Positions 9,141 through 18,038 are shown, numbered from the stretch's first letter. The stretch is 64,000 nt of DNA from Streptomyces toyocaensis (GCF_000725125.1 NZ_JFCB01000011.1:62001-126000); one strand, 5' to 3'. Numbers and translations are program-made. The notes: generated by a model not told the origin, from the letters alone.

Positions 9141-9884
9141 TCAGCGCGGCTCGGGCGGACGCTGCCGCGGCATGTTCGGGCGCGCCGGGCCCGGCGGGGA
9201 CGGGAAGCGGCCGTGCGGGACGGAGCCCTCCGGGCGCCCCCCGCCGGCCACCGACGTCCGGACGCCCAGCGGCGCGCCGCCGCTACGGAACTCCACCATC
9301 CAGTCGGCCGTCTCGACGCGCACCAGCTCCGTCACGTCCTCCGAGAACCGCCGCAGCACCGACAGGCACCGCTCGGCCGCCTCGCTCGCCGTGCCCTCCG
9401 TCGGGCCCAGCACCTCGCGGACGCACTCCGACGCCCAGTCGAACTGGAACGCCTGGAGCCGCCGCTGCAGCGCCTGCGCCGTCGCCACGTCCCGCATCCA
9501 GCCCGACGTCATCCCGAAGAACCGGTCCCCGGCGACACACGCCACCGCGAGCAGCAGGGCGAGATACCCCCAGGGCGCGGTGCCGTCGGCCACCCCGGTC
9601 AGCTCCAGCAGCGGCAGCCCGGCCCCGGTCAGCGCGCCCACCGCGGTCCCGGCCCGCAGCGCCCACGCGCACCGCCGCTTCCACGCCCGGTCCTCGAGAT
9701 ACCAGGCGGCCGTGTCCAGCGCCCCGCGCTCCACCCACCGGTACAGCTCGTCCAGCCGGGCCGCCGGCTCGCCCCAGTCCCCGAGCGGGAACCGCCGTCC
9801 GGCAGGATCGCCCGGCCGCGCTCCGGCCGCCCCCTCGCCCCGCCGGTCCGGCCGACCTTCGGGCTGCATCTCCGGCTGACCCAC
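9141..9884 (-). CDS. SLATT-domain-like two-helix membrane protein
   Basis: A 247-residue protein starting at a GTG with AGGGAGAT six bases upstream. The core matches the SLATT layout as I know it: DTAAWYLEDRAWKRRCAWALR, then two membrane helices (AVGALTGAGLPLLELTGV and WGYLALLLAVACVAGDRFFG), then a long helix with TAQALQRRLQAFQFDWA. The C-terminal 50 residues are low-complexity Pro/Gly/Arg. SLATT proteins are proposed pore-forming effectors in nucleotide-signal defence systems, but no nucleotidyltransferase or SLOG partner lies beside it. The gene is convergent with the membrane kinase. The family call is likely; a defence role is unsupported here. Confidence 0.72.
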   Translation of the reverse strand: MGQPEMQPEGRPDRRGEGAAGARPGDPAGRRFPLGDWGEPAARLDELYRWVERGALDTAAWYLEDRAWKRRCAWALRAGTAVGALTGAGLPLLELTGVADGTAPWGYLALLLAVACVAGDRFFGMTSGWMRDVATAQALQRRLQAFQFDWASECVREVLGPTEGTASEAAERCLSVLRRFSEDVTELVRVETADWMVEFRSGGAPLGVRTSVAGGGRPEGSVPHGRFPSPPGPARPNMPRQRPPEPR

Positions 9885-10187
9885 CCGGTATCTCCCTACT
9901 GAACTGACCCTGCCGACCCCTGCTGATCCCTGCCGACCCCGCGTACCGTCCGTGCGTGAGGTGTGACGCCAGGTGCTCGCGCGGCCGACCCTTCCTACCG
10001 CCCAATGGGTGGCGGTGTCGGAGGTTCGTGCTTTTTTACGCCCGGAAGAAGGCCGTGATCAGGTAGAGGGCCCCCACCGGAACTCACTCGAAAGAGTGCT
10101 GGGGCGACGGCTGTCCCGACCACGTAGGCTCGTGCCGTACGGCAAACCGTGACATGCGGACCGACGGACCGACCAAGGAGCTGAATC
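9885..10187. other. divergent control region between SLATT-like gene and ybaB
   Basis: About 300 bp with no convincing gene. It contains a bulged hairpin (ACCGCC 9997-10002 with GGCGGT 10011-10016) and a T6 run at 10032-10037. The two are too far apart for a standard terminator, and no gene reads into them. It presumably holds the two divergent promoters. Confidence 0.5.
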
Positions 10188-10529
10188 GTGATCCCCGGTG
10201 GTGGCCAGCCCAACATGCAGCAACTGCTCCAGCAGGCCCAGAAGATGCAGCAGGACCTGGCCAGGGCGCAGGAGGAACTGGCGCGTACGGAGGTCGACGG
10301 CCAGGCGGGCGGCGGCCTGGTGAAGGCCACCGTCACCGGCTCCGGCGAACTGCGGGCGCTGAAGATCGACCCGAAGGCGGTGGACCCGGAGGACACCGAG
10401 ACCCTCGCGGACCTGGTCGTGGCGGCGGTCCAGGCGGCGAACGAGAACGCCCAGGCGCTGCAGCAGCAGAAGCTCGGCCCGCTGGCCCAGGGCCTGGGCG
10501 GCGGCGGTATCCCGGGTCTGCCCTTCTGA
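10188..10529 (+). CDS. ybaB: YbaB/EbfC family nucleoid-associated protein
   Basis: A 113-residue protein that in other bacteria forms DNA-binding dimers. It starts at a GTG with AAGGAG eight bases upstream. The long N-terminal helix [20 protein letters not shown] is the family hallmark. It is followed by the small beta-sheet core ([20 protein letters not shown]) and a C-terminal helix [15 protein letters not shown]. It is the first gene of the classic ybaB-recR pair, with 68 bp between them, linking it to recombinational repair or nucleoid organisation. Confidence 0.95.
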   Translation: MIPGGGQPNMQQLLQQAQKMQQDLARAQEELARTEVDGQAGGGLVKATVTGSGELRALKIDPKAVDPEDTETLADLVVAAVQAANENAQALQQQKLGPLAQGLGGGGIPGLPF

Positions 10530-10597
10530 CCATTCCAAGACGGCCCCCGGGCCTCTACCGTACGTACTGAAGAGACACCAGGAAGGACGGCAGTCCG

Positions 10598-11197
10598 TTG
10601 TACGAAGGCGTGGTCCAGGACCTCATCGACGAGCTGGGGCGGCTCCCCGGCGTCGGTCCCAAGAGCGCGCAGCGGATCGCCTTCCACATCCTCCAGGCGG
10701 AACCGACGGACGTACGGCGTCTCGCGCACGCGCTGATGGAGGTCAAGGCGAAGGTCCGCTTCTGCGCGACCTGCGGGAACGTCGCGCAGGAGGAGCAGTG
10801 CGCCGTCTGCCGCGACCCCCGCCGCGACCCGGCGGTCATCTGTGTCGTGGAGGAGCCCAAGGACGTCGTGGCCATCGAGCGCACCCGTGAGTTCCGGGGC
10901 CGCTACCACGTGCTGGGCGGCGCGATCAGCCCGATCGACGGGGTGGGCCCCGACGACCTGCGCATCCGGGAACTCCTGGCCCGTCTGGCCGACGGCACGG
11001 TCACGGAGCTCATCCTGGCCACGGACCCGAATCTCGAGGGCGAGGCCACGGCGACGTACCTCGCCCGCATGATCAAGCCCATGGGCCTGAAGGTCACCCG
11101 CCTGGCCAGCGGCCTCCCTGTGGGCGGCGACCTGGAATACGCGGACGAGGTGACCCTCGGTCGCGCCTTCGAGGGGAGACGACTCCTAGATGTCTGA
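10598..11197 (+). CDS. recR: recombination mediator protein RecR
   Basis: Works with RecO (and RecF) to load RecA at gapped DNA. The 199-residue protein has family length and all landmarks in order: the N-terminal helix-hairpin-helix ([20 protein letters not shown]), the C4 zinc finger (CATCGN and CAVC around residues 57-72), and the Toprim domain ([29 protein letters not shown]). The TTG start, giving [12 protein letters not shown], is supported by GGAAGGA about ten bases upstream. Its 3' end overlaps the following DUF5063 gene by eight bases. Confidence 0.97.
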   Translation: MYEGVVQDLIDELGRLPGVGPKSAQRIAFHILQAEPTDVRRLAHALMEVKAKVRFCATCGNVAQEEQCAVCRDPRRDPAVICVVEEPKDVVAIERTREFRGRYHVLGGAISPIDGVGPDDLRIRELLARLADGTVTELILATDPNLEGEATATYLARMIKPMGLKVTRLASGLPVGGDLEYADEVTLGRAFEGRRLLDV

Positions 11198-11849
11198 CGC
11201 CACGCTGCACGCGACGCACCAGAACCCGGACGACTTCGCGGTCCAGATCGCCGATCAGATCGAGAGCTTCCTGGTCGCCGTCACGGAGGTCGCGAAGGGG
11301 GACGAGCCGGACTCCGCGGTCCCCTTCCTCCTCCTGGAGGTCTCCCAGCTCCTCCTGGCCGGCGGACGTCTGGGCGCCCACGAGGACATCGTCCCCGACG
11401 AGCGCTACGAGCCCGACCTGGGCCCCGAGGCCGACGTGGACCAGCTCCGCGAGAACCTCGCCCGCCTCCTCGACCCGATCGACGTCTACTCCGAGGTGTT
11501 CGACCCGTACGAGCCCCGCAAGGCGCCCGTCCCGGCCCGCATCTCCGACGACCTCACCGACGTCATCACCGACCTGCGCCACGGCATGGCCCACTACCGC
11601 GCCGGCCGCACGTCGGAGGCCCTGTGGTGGTGGCAGTTCTCCTACTTCTCCAACTGGGGCTCCACGGCGTCCGCCGCCCTGCGCGCCCTGCAGTCCGTGG
11701 TCGCCCACGTCCGCCTCAACCAGCCCCTCGCCGAGCTCGACGGCCTGGACACCGACCAGGGCATGGGTGACGACACCCTGGAGTTCGAGGCGGGCAAGGT
11801 CATGGCCGAGGAGATCGGCGCCCCCCTGGGCATCCGTCCGGCCCTGTAG
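11190..11849 (+). CDS. DUF5063 domain protein
   Basis: A 219-residue acidic soluble protein of unknown function, recognised as the DUF5063 protein that follows recR in actinomycetes. The sequence is helical, with a run [19 protein letters not shown], a tryptophan cluster [15 protein letters not shown], and a C-terminal [12 protein letters not shown]. Its ATG lies inside the end of recR (eight-base overlap), implying translational coupling and a possible link to recombination. That link rests only on position. No catalytic motif is visible. Confidence 0.88.
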   Translation: MSDATLHATHQNPDDFAVQIADQIESFLVAVTEVAKGDEPDSAVPFLLLEVSQLLLAGGRLGAHEDIVPDERYEPDLGPEADVDQLRENLARLLDPIDVYSEVFDPYEPRKAPVPARISDDLTDVITDLRHGMAHYRAGRTSEALWWWQFSYFSNWGSTASAALRALQSVVAHVRLNQPLAELDGLDTDQGMGDDTLEFEAGKVMAEEIGAPLGIRPAL

Positions 11850-11855
11850 GTCGGC

Positions 11856-12128
11856 TCAGGACCAGGGGAAGCCCTCGTTGATGCCGAACAGCACCGTCAT
11901 CAGCGCCAGCAGCCCCAGCGGGACGACGACGAACGCCGCTTCCGGACGTTCGCGCCGGAGCGCCTGCCAGCCGAGGGCGACGGCGGGGCCGGACAGTCCC
12001 CCGGCCATCAGCGCCCAGCCCGCTTCGGCACTGCCGACGACGTTGAACGCGACGAACGCTGCGAGGACGAACAGCGCGGGGGAGGCCCACAGGTGCCTCA
12101 GCGCACGCGGGGCTTCGGAGTTGGCCAT
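11856..12128 (-). CDS. small hypothetical membrane protein
   Basis: A 90-residue protein from an ATG. It has three hydrophobic stretches: SPALFVLAAFVAFNVVGS, AGWALMAGGLSGPAVALGW and FVVVPLGLLALMTVLFGI. It ends NEGFPWS. No motif identifies a function. It lies 67 bp downstream of the secreted 157-residue protein on the same strand, so the two may be one transcript, and it converges on the DUF5063 gene with six bases between stops. Confidence 0.7.
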   Translation of the reverse strand: MANSEAPRALRHLWASPALFVLAAFVAFNVVGSAEAGWALMAGGLSGPAVALGWQALRRERPEAAFVVVPLGLLALMTVLFGINEGFPWS

Positions 12129-12195
12129 CGGTGTGTTCCCTTCCGCGGCACGGGGCGGCGCGTCGGCGCGCCGCCCCGCGTGACGTGCCGGTCCC

Positions 12196-12669
12196 TCAGA
12201 CGAGGCTGCGGATGTACGTGTACAGCTGGTACTGGGCCTCGGCGCCGGCGGCGACCCAGGCGATGCGGACCGGGTGGTACCAGGGCAGGCCGTCCATGTA
12301 CGAACGGAACTTGCCCCAGTTGGCCTTGGCGGCCTTGACCGCCCCGCTGTAGATCTTGCCGCCGTGCTTCTTCAGCAGGTTGAACAGTGCCTTGGCGGCG
12401 CCACCGACGGCACCTCGCGCCTGGACGTCGGTGGCCGTGCCGGCCGCCACGGCACGCAGCGACGTGGTGTCCTGCGCCTTCAGCTCGGCCGACACGGCCG
12501 GGTCGGCGAGCAGGGCGCGGGCCTGGGCCGCGGTCAGCGTCACCTGCGAGGAGGCCGCCGGGCGGGCCGGAGCGGTGGTCTCGGACGCCTGCGCCAGGCT
12601 CGCGCCGGCCCCGATGGAGACGGCCGCCACGGCCGAAACGGCGGCCAGACGCAGTGTGTTGCGGGTCAT
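12196..12669 (-). CDS. small secreted protein of unknown function
   Basis: A 157-residue protein with a Sec signal peptide (MTRNTLRLAAVSAVAAVSIG, then AGASLAQASE with cleavage after an Ala-x-Ala). The mature part has a Thr/Ala-rich N-terminal third with LTAAQARALLADPAVSAELK. A basic middle follows (KALFNLLKKHGGKIYSGAVK), which could be amphipathic and membrane-active, and then an aromatic C terminus with GLPWYHP. It has no cysteines and I do not recognise a family. Its ribosome-binding site lies in an inverted repeat (12679-12700), suggesting translational control. Confidence 0.75.
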   Translation of the reverse strand: MTRNTLRLAAVSAVAAVSIGAGASLAQASETTAPARPAASSQVTLTAAQARALLADPAVSAELKAQDTTSLRAVAAGTATDVQARGAVGGAAKALFNLLKKHGGKIYSGAVKAAKANWGKFRSYMDGLPWYHPVRIAWVAAGAEAQYQLYTYIRSLV

Positions 12670-12678
12670 GTACGATCT

Positions 12679-12700
12679 CCCTTGTGTTCAATCACAAGGG
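12679..12700 (-). promoter_or_regulatory. hairpin overlapping the ribosome-binding site of the secreted-protein gene
   Basis: CCCTTGTG (12679-12686) and CACAAGGG (12693-12700) form an 8-bp stem with a six-base loop. On the leftward mRNA the 3' arm contains the AAGGGAG ribosome-binding site just before the ATG at 12669. The folded leader would therefore mask the site. Confidence 0.6.
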
Positions 12701-13070
12701 GAGGAAGCCCAAAAGGGCGACCTGGACTGGCGTGGAAACCGAAATGGTCCCCCCGCGGACTTCTTCCCCCGATTAATTCCTGCGCCTCAACTGGGCTGGT
12801 CAGGCCCGGTGTTCGACGCGGCAGGAACATAACACGGTGCATGATCATTTCGCCACTGGCCATTTTCGTTCGCCCGCCCGCGAAGCCCATGTAATTCGAT
12901 TTTGAATTCAACGATCTCCGGTTTCGGCCATTACGCGGAGCGGTGAATCGCCTTCGATACGGTCACACGGTGGTGTCCAGCCGTCTACGCTCGGTGGCCG
13001 ATCAAGCCGCCGGCCAACTACGCCCCGGAGATCATCGCGTCCATGGAGCGAGCTGCGCGGTGCACAGGGG
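12701..13070. other. non-coding stretch upstream of the lysC region
   Basis: About 370 bp, less G+C-rich than its surroundings around 12830-12920. No conserved RNA, repeat or convincing coding frame was seen. Promoters for the leftward secreted-protein gene are expected at its left edge. Confidence 0.4.
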
Positions 13071-13214
13071 ATGCTGAGTGCGGCGAGGGGGTACGTACAC
13101 AGGGAGCGGTACTCCGCGCGGGCGGTGGACTTCATCGAGCGGGAACGGGAGGCGACGGCGTCCGTGACGGGGAGGGGGCCGTCGCCCGCCGCGCGGATGC
13201 GGTCCCGCGTGTGA
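13071..13214 (+). CDS. possible 47-residue small protein
   Basis: An ATG-initiated frame with G or C at the third position in 44 of 47 codons, much like real genes here. It encodes MLSAARGYVHRERYSARAVD followed by an Arg/Glu-rich helix and a basic tail. The ribosome-binding site (AGGGG) is almost touching the start, which weakens the call. It lies about 185 bp before lysC. It could be a small conserved protein, a decayed gene end, or chance. Confidence 0.33.
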   Translation: MLSAARGYVHRERYSARAVDFIEREREATASVTGRGPSPAARMRSRV

Positions 13215-13324
13215 CCCGGGGCACTTTTCCGAGTGGGCCGCGTCGGGATGGGCATGAGCCCCCCTGCGAGAGCGCCGGGGAGTCTCACCATGCGGTATCC
13301 CGGAGGGTTTTTTCGGACGCTCGA

Positions 13325-13330
13325 TAGACT
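13325..13330 (+). promoter_or_regulatory. possible -10 element for lysC
   Basis: TAGACT lies about 70 bp before the lysC start and matches the Streptomyces TAGRRT-like -10. No clear -35 is visible at the usual distance. Confidence 0.35.
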
Positions 13331-13398
13331 GAACCGACCGCGTCGCACACATATGGGTGCGAACTGTGGAAAAACGACGGACTGAGCGAGGAGCGCAC

Positions 13399-14676
13399 GT
13401 GGGCCTTGTCGTGCAGAAGTACGGAGGCTCCTCCGTAGCCGATGCCGAGGGCATCAAGCGCGTCGCCAAGCGGATCGTGGAAGCCAAGAAGAACGGCCAC
13501 CAGGTGGTCGCCGTGGTTTCCGCGATGGGCGACACGACGGACGAGCTGATCGATCTCGCCGAGCAGGTTTCCCCGATCCCTGCCGGGCGCGAGCTCGACA
13601 TGCTGCTGACCGCCGGAGAGCGGATCTCCATGGCCCTGCTGGCGATGGCGATCAAGAATCTGGGCCACAACGCCCAGAGCTTCACCGGCAGCCAGGCAGG
13701 TGTCATCACCGACTCGGTCCACAACAAAGCCCGCATCATCGATGTCACGCCGGGCCGGATCAAGGCCTCGGTGGACGAGGGCAACATCGCCATCGTCGCC
13801 GGTTTCCAGGGCGTCAGCCAGGACACCAAGGACATCACCACACTCGGCCGCGGCGGCTCCGACACCACCGCCGTCGCCCTCGCCGCCGCGCTCGACGCCG
13901 AGGTGTGCGAGATCTACACGGACGTCGACGGCGTGTTCACCGCCGACCCGCGCGTGGTGAGCAAGGCCCGGAAGATCGACTGGATCGCGTTCGAGGACAT
14001 GCTCGAGCTCGCGGCCTCCGGGTCCAAGGTGCTCCTCCACCGTTGTGTGGAGTACGCCCGCCGGTACAACATCCCGATCCACGTCCGCTCGTCCTTCAGC
14101 GGACTGCAGGGCACGTGGGTCAGCAGCGAGCCGATGAAGCAAGGGGACAAGCAGGTGGAGCAGGCTCTCATCTCCGGTGTCGCGCACGACACCTCCGAGG
14201 CCAAGGTCACGGTCGTCGGTGTGCCCGACAAGCCGGGCGAGGCCGCCTCGATCTTCCGTACGATCGCCGATGCCGAGATCAACATCGACATGGTCGTGCA
14301 GAACGTGTCCGCCGCCTCCACGGGTCTGACGGACATCTCCTTCACCCTGCCGAAGACCGAGGGCCGCAAGGCCATCGACGCCCTGGAGAAGAACAAGGGC
14401 GCCATCGGTTTCGACTCCCTGCGCTACGACGACCAGATCGGCAAGATCTCCCTGGTCGGCGCCGGTATGAAGACCAACCCCGGCGTCACCGCCGACTTCT
14501 TCACCGCGCTCAGCGACGCCGGCGTGAACATCGAGCTGATCTCGACCTCCGAGATCCGCATCTCGGTCGTCACCCGCAAGGACGACGTGCCGGAGGCCGT
14601 CCGCGCCGTGCACTCCGCCTTCGGCCTGGACTCCGACAGCGACGAGGCCGTGGTCTACGGAGGCACCGGCCGCTGA
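13399..14676 (+). CDS. lysC: aspartokinase
   Basis: Phosphorylates aspartate to beta-aspartyl phosphate, opening the lysine/threonine/methionine/isoleucine pathway; cytoplasmic. The 425-residue protein begins [20 protein letters not shown] and has the kinase core ([31 protein letters not shown]). Two ACT domains follow ([18 protein letters not shown] and [19 protein letters not shown]), normally the site of lysine plus threonine feedback. The GTG at 13399 is chosen because GAGGAG lies five bases upstream. An in-frame GTG at 14155, preceded by AAGGGGAC, could start the separate regulatory beta subunit known for this enzyme class. It is coupled to asd by a TGATG overlap. Confidence 0.96.
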   Translation: MGLVVQKYGGSSVADAEGIKRVAKRIVEAKKNGHQVVAVVSAMGDTTDELIDLAEQVSPIPAGRELDMLLTAGERISMALLAMAIKNLGHNAQSFTGSQAGVITDSVHNKARIIDVTPGRIKASVDEGNIAIVAGFQGVSQDTKDITTLGRGGSDTTAVALAAALDAEVCEIYTDVDGVFTADPRVVSKARKIDWIAFEDMLELAASGSKVLLHRCVEYARRYNIPIHVRSSFSGLQGTWVSSEPMKQGDKQVEQALISGVAHDTSEAKVTVVGVPDKPGEAASIFRTIADAEINIDMVVQNVSAASTGLTDISFTLPKTEGRKAIDALEKNKGAIGFDSLRYDDQIGKISLVGAGMKTNPGVTADFFTALSDAGVNIELISTSEIRISVVTRKDDVPEAVRAVHSAFGLDSDSDEAVVYGGTGR

Positions 14677-15749
14677 TGACCGGGACCGCAGGACCCGGGC
14701 GTTCCGGGCGGCCGACGCTCGCGGTCGTGGGGGCGACCGGGGCCGTCGGCACGGTCATGCTCCAGATCCTCTCCCAGCGGGCGGACGTCTGGGGCGAGAT
14801 CAGGCTCGTCGCCTCCCCGCGTTCGGCCGGCCGCAAGCTGGCCGTGCGCGGTGAGGAGGTCGAGGTCGTCGCGCTCACCGAGGAGGCCTTCGACGGGGTC
14901 GACGTCGCGATGTTCGACGTGCCCGACGAGGTCGCCGAACGGTGGGCGCCCCTCGCCGCCGCGCGGGGAGCGGTGGTGGTGGACAACTCCGGCGCGTTCC
15001 GCATGGACCCGGACGTGCCGCTCGTCGTGCCCGAGGTCAACGCGCACGCCGTGCGCAGGCGCCCGCGCGGGATCGTCGCGAACCCGAACTGCACCACCCT
15101 GTCGATGATCGTCGCGCTGGGCGCGCTGCACGCCGAGTTCGGCCTGCGCGAGCTGGTCGTCTCGTCGTACCAGGCGGTCAGCGGCGCCGGGCACGCGGGC
15201 GTGCGGACCCTGCGCGCACAGCTGTCCCTGGTCGCCGGCACGGAACTGGGCACCAGCCCGGGCGACGTGCGGCGGGCCGTGGGGGACAACACCGGTCCCT
15301 TCCCGGAGCCGGTCGCGCTGAACGTCGTACCGTGGGCCGGGTCTCTGCGCGAGGACGGCTGGTCCTCGGAGGAGATGAAGGTGCGGGACGAGACCCGCAA
15401 GATCCTCGGCCTGCCCTCCCTGCCCGTGGCGGTCACCTGCGTCCGTGTCCCCGTGGTCACCGCGCACTCCCTCACCGTGCACGCCCGTTTCGAGGGCGAG
15501 GTCACCGTCGACAGGGCGCGCGAGATCATCGCCACGGCGCCCGGCGTCGTCCTCTTCGACAACCCGGCCGCCGGGGAGTTCCCCACCCCCGCCGACGTCG
15601 TCGGCACCGATCCGACCTGGGTCGGGCGGGTCCGGCGGGCCCTGGACGACCCCACCGCGCTGGAGCTCTTCGTGTGCGGGGACAACCTGCGCAAGGGAGC
15701 CGCGCTCAACACCGCCCAGATCGCCGAACTCGTCGCGGTTGAACGATAA
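14676..15749 (+). CDS. asd: aspartate-semialdehyde dehydrogenase
   Basis: Reduces beta-aspartyl phosphate with NADPH to aspartate semialdehyde, the step after aspartokinase. The 357-residue protein has the NADP loop [12 protein letters not shown] near residue 17, the catalytic cysteine at about residue 139 in [11 protein letters not shown], and the later [13 protein letters not shown] and [10 protein letters not shown] segments. The ATG overlaps the lysC stop (TGATG) with GGAGG upstream, so the two are translated as a unit. A strong hairpin terminator lies 120 bp downstream. Confidence 0.97.
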   Translation: MTGTAGPGRSGRPTLAVVGATGAVGTVMLQILSQRADVWGEIRLVASPRSAGRKLAVRGEEVEVVALTEEAFDGVDVAMFDVPDEVAERWAPLAAARGAVVVDNSGAFRMDPDVPLVVPEVNAHAVRRRPRGIVANPNCTTLSMIVALGALHAEFGLRELVVSSYQAVSGAGHAGVRTLRAQLSLVAGTELGTSPGDVRRAVGDNTGPFPEPVALNVVPWAGSLREDGWSSEEMKVRDETRKILGLPSLPVAVTCVRVPVVTAHSLTVHARFEGEVTVDRAREIIATAPGVVLFDNPAAGEFPTPADVVGTDPTWVGRVRRALDDPTALELFVCGDNLRKGAALNTAQIAELVAVER

Positions 15750-15778
15750 AAAGTTCGTGATCGCACAGGATTCGTTTG

Positions 15779-15784
15779 TAGGAT
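15779..15784 (+). promoter_or_regulatory. consensus -10 element of a putative small RNA promoter
   Basis: TAGGAT lies in an unusually AT-rich stretch right after asd, with TTCGTG 19 bp upstream as a possible -35. A transcript would start near 15791. Confidence 0.5.
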
Positions 15785-15790
15785 CTATGT

Positions 15791-15912
15791 AAGTCTTGTG
15801 AGCCGGGATTCTCGGTCTGGACCACTTGAACCTGCATGTCCGGCGACCGAGGATGGCATGAGGATCCAACTCCCCGCCCTTCGCAACCAAGCGGAGGGCG
15901 GGGAGCGTCTTT
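15791..15912 (+). ncRNA. candidate small RNA between asd and the sigma factor gene
   Basis: A promoter-like TAGGAT at 15779 is followed by about 120 nt with two strong structures and no ribosome-binding site. Hairpin 1 pairs CTCGGTC (15811-15817) with GACCGAG (15845-15851), with GGAC/GTCC stacked inside. Hairpin 2 (15870-15905) is a 15-bp stem followed by CGTCTTT. The unit looks like a stand-alone RNA with its own terminator. Alternatives are a two-hairpin asd 3' end or an attenuator leader for the sigma gene. I do not recognise a known family. Confidence 0.5.
15870..15905 (+). terminator. strong 15-bp hairpin terminator
   Basis: CTCCCCGCCCTTCGC (15870-15884) pairs with 15891-15905 with one G-U pair and a six-base loop AACCAA, followed by CGTCTTT. 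It ends lysC-asd transcripts and any RNA started at about 15791. Confidence 0.85.
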
Positions 15913-16146
15913 GCGGTCACCCTTCGCGGGGCGTGGGGACACTGCGTTCCAGGCGTGGGGACGTCTGGAACCGGGCGTGGGGACGCCCGTTCATATGGAA
16001 TACAGGGGAAGAGCGGGACGCATGAGGGCATGTGAGGTGCTGTCGGTGGTGCTGCCCGATGCGGACGGGTGGCCGGTGGCACCGGCCGCCGCACATGTGA
16101 CGCCCGGCGCGTACAACCCTTACGGGGGGAAGCGGGTCCAACTGGC

Positions 16147-16821
16147 GTGGCTGAGGTACTCGACTTCACAGCGCCGCGTGGCACGGTCCTCCGTCCGCCC
16201 CGCCCGGCTCTCCGACCCCGCATGCCCGGCGCGCCCGGCGGCGGCATGCCGGTGATCGCGCCCATGCCCGCAGCGCGCCCCGCCCGCGTCCCGAGTCAGC
16301 GTGACGGCGCCGACGGCGCCGTGGTGGCCGGCACCACCGTCGACCACCTCACCGAGACCTACCGCGCGCACTACCGCTCGCTGCTGGGCCTCGCGGCGCT
16401 CCTCCTCGACGACACCGCCTCCTGCGAGGACGTCGTCCAGGAGGCGTTCATCCGCGTCCACTCCGCCCGCAAACGCGTCCGGGACCCGGAGAAGACCCTG
16501 GCCTATCTGCGTCAGACGGTCGTCAATCTGTCCCGTTCCGCGCTGCGCCGCCGCATCCTCGGCCTCAAACTCCTCTCCAAGCCCATGCCCGACATGGCGA
16601 GCGCGGAGGAGGGCGCCTACGACCAGCTGGAGCGCGACTCCCTCATCAAGGCGATGAAAGGGCTCCAGCGCCGGCAGCGCGAGGTGCTGGTGCTGCGCTA
16701 CTTCGCGGACATGACCGAGGCGCAGGTCGCCGACACGCTCGGCATCTCGCTGGGCTCGGTGAAGGCGTACGGCTCGCGCGGTATCGCGGCGCTGCGGCTG
16801 GCCATGGGGGCGTCGGCATGA
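16147..16821 (+). CDS. ECF-type RNA polymerase sigma factor
   Basis: A group 4 sigma factor of 224 residues from the GTG at 16147. Region 2 reads YRAHYRSLLGLAALLLDDTASCEDVVQEAFIRVH (seen in parts), and region 4 reads LQRRQREVLVLRYFADMTEAQVADTLG with the SVKAYGSRG recognition helix. A basic, proline-rich tail of about 60 residues precedes region 2. A later start is possible because the GGGGGAAG site sits rather far from the GTG. Its stop overlaps the next gene, a single-pass membrane protein, by four bases, which is the usual sigma/anti-sigma arrangement. Confidence 0.9.
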   Translation: MAEVLDFTAPRGTVLRPPRPALRPRMPGAPGGGMPVIAPMPAARPARVPSQRDGADGAVVAGTTVDHLTETYRAHYRSLLGLAALLLDDTASCEDVVQEAFIRVHSARKRVRDPEKTLAYLRQTVVNLSRSALRRRILGLKLLSKPMPDMASAEEGAYDQLERDSLIKAMKGLQRRQREVLVLRYFADMTEAQVADTLGISLGSVKAYGSRGIAALRLAMGASA

Positions 16822-18038
16822 GCGACGGCAAGGACGCGCGGCCCGAGGAGCGCGAGCCGGAGGGCTCGCACGCCTCCGGCACCGGGCGGGAGCCCGAGGA
16901 CGGCGCGCCCGCCGCCGAGGTCCCGCGCGAGACCGGGGCGCCGCACGAGCAAGAGCCGAAGCACACGCACGCTGGGAACGGAACTGTGAACGACGGCCGG
17001 GACGAACAGAGCCCCGAGGGGCTCGACTCGGACGAGAGGGAACTGCGCGCCCTGCTGCACCAGGCGGTGCGCGAGGTGGAGCCGGACGACGGCACCCTGG
17101 ACTACCTGCGCCGGGCCGTCCCCGCCCGCAGGGCACGCAAACGCCAGGCCCTCGTCGGCATGGCAGCCGCCGCCCTCTTCCTCGGCACCGCGGTCCCCGC
17201 CGCCGTCCACGTGTCCGGCGGCTCCGGCTCCGACGCCAATCCCTCCGCCGTCGGCCACGCCTCGCAGGATCAGGGCGGCACCGGCCAGGGCAAGGACCCC
17301 GGCGGCGGTCAGAGCACCGCGGGCGGCCCTTCGGACCAGGTCGAGGGCACCGGCAAGGACGACAAGAAGGACGAGGACGAGGACGGCGCGGGCACCGGCT
17401 CCGGCGCGGGCGCGAGCGAGGGCGCCGGCCCCTCGGCGGGCACCTCGGCCGAGGCACCCGTCTGTACCGCCGCCCAGCTCGGACCGGCGGTCGCGAACAG
17501 CGCCGCTCCCGACTCCATGGGCGCCGTCTACGGCTCGTTCCGGGTCACCAACGTCTCCATGGCCGACTGCGCCGTCGACGGCGCCGGCGGGCTGAGCGTG
17601 ACCCCGCAGGGCGCCGCCTCCGCCGACAAGGTGGGCTCGGCGCGGCACGTGGCGGGGGACGCGGCGGCCGAGCTGCCCGACCCCTCCCTCGAGGCCGCGC
17701 GGCTGGTGCTCGAACCGGGCGCCGCCTACGAGGTGCGGTTCGCCTGGGTCCCCTCCGAGACCTGCCCCGCCCCGGGCGAGACCACGGGGGGCGGCACCGG
17801 CGGCCCCTCGCCCGACCCGACACCCAGCTCAGACCCGACGACCACGACCGGCGCGTCCGCGGGCACCGACACCGGCACCGGCACGACCACTCAGCTGTCC
17901 ACGGAGGACGGCGGGACGGACGGCAGCGTCGCGGTGACGTACACGCCGTCGACGGGTTCCGGCCCGGCCACCACGACGGTGAGCAACGCCTGCGCGGGCA
18001 CGGTCTACTGGACGGGGCTGCTGACACCCGTCGGCTGA
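16818..18038 (+). CDS. membrane protein, putative anti-sigma partner
   Basis: A 406-residue protein overlapping the sigma gene (ATGA). The cytoplasmic part (about 115 residues) is acidic and ends in a helix ELRALLHQAVREVEPDDGTLDYLRRAVP, resembling the sigma-binding segment of membrane anti-sigma factors. One membrane helix follows (ALVGMAAAALFLGTAVPAAV). The outer part has a long Gly/Asp/Lys linker, a globular section with Cys pairs (APVCTAAQLGP, SMADCAVDG, SETCPAPG) and a Thr/Ser-rich stretch. The anti-sigma role is inferred from gene order and topology; no HxxxCxxC zinc motif is seen. It converges on the SURF1 gene with a 34-bp overlap. Confidence 0.75.
   Translation: MSDGKDARPEEREPEGSHASGTGREPEDGAPAAEVPRETGAPHEQEPKHTHAGNGTVNDGRDEQSPEGLDSDERELRALLHQAVREVEPDDGTLDYLRRAVPARRARKRQALVGMAAAALFLGTAVPAAVHVSGGSGSDANPSAVGHASQDQGGTGQGKDPGGGQSTAGGPSDQVEGTGKDDKKDEDEDGAGTGSGAGASEGAGPSAGTSAEAPVCTAAQLGPAVANSAAPDSMGAVYGSFRVTNVSMADCAVDGAGGLSVTPQGAASADKVGSARHVAGDAAAELPDPSLEAARLVLEPGAAYEVRFAWVPSETCPAPGETTGGGTGGPSPDPTPSSDPTTTTGASAGTDTGTGTTTQLSTEDGGTDGSVAVTYTPSTGSGPATTTVSNACAGTVYWTGLLTPVG

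Noticed and set aside
10032..10037. T6 run as a terminator tail
   Set aside because: The nearest hairpin ends about 16 bases earlier, and the flanking genes are divergent, so no transcript needs to end there.
12908..13348. A leftward 146-codon frame before lysC
   Set aside because: Random-looking composition, no ribosome-binding site, and it lies in a promoter region.
15750..15912. Known amino-acid riboswitch or T-box for the aspartate pathway
   Set aside because: It lies downstream, not upstream, of lysC-asd and shows no T-box or lysine-riboswitch landmarks.
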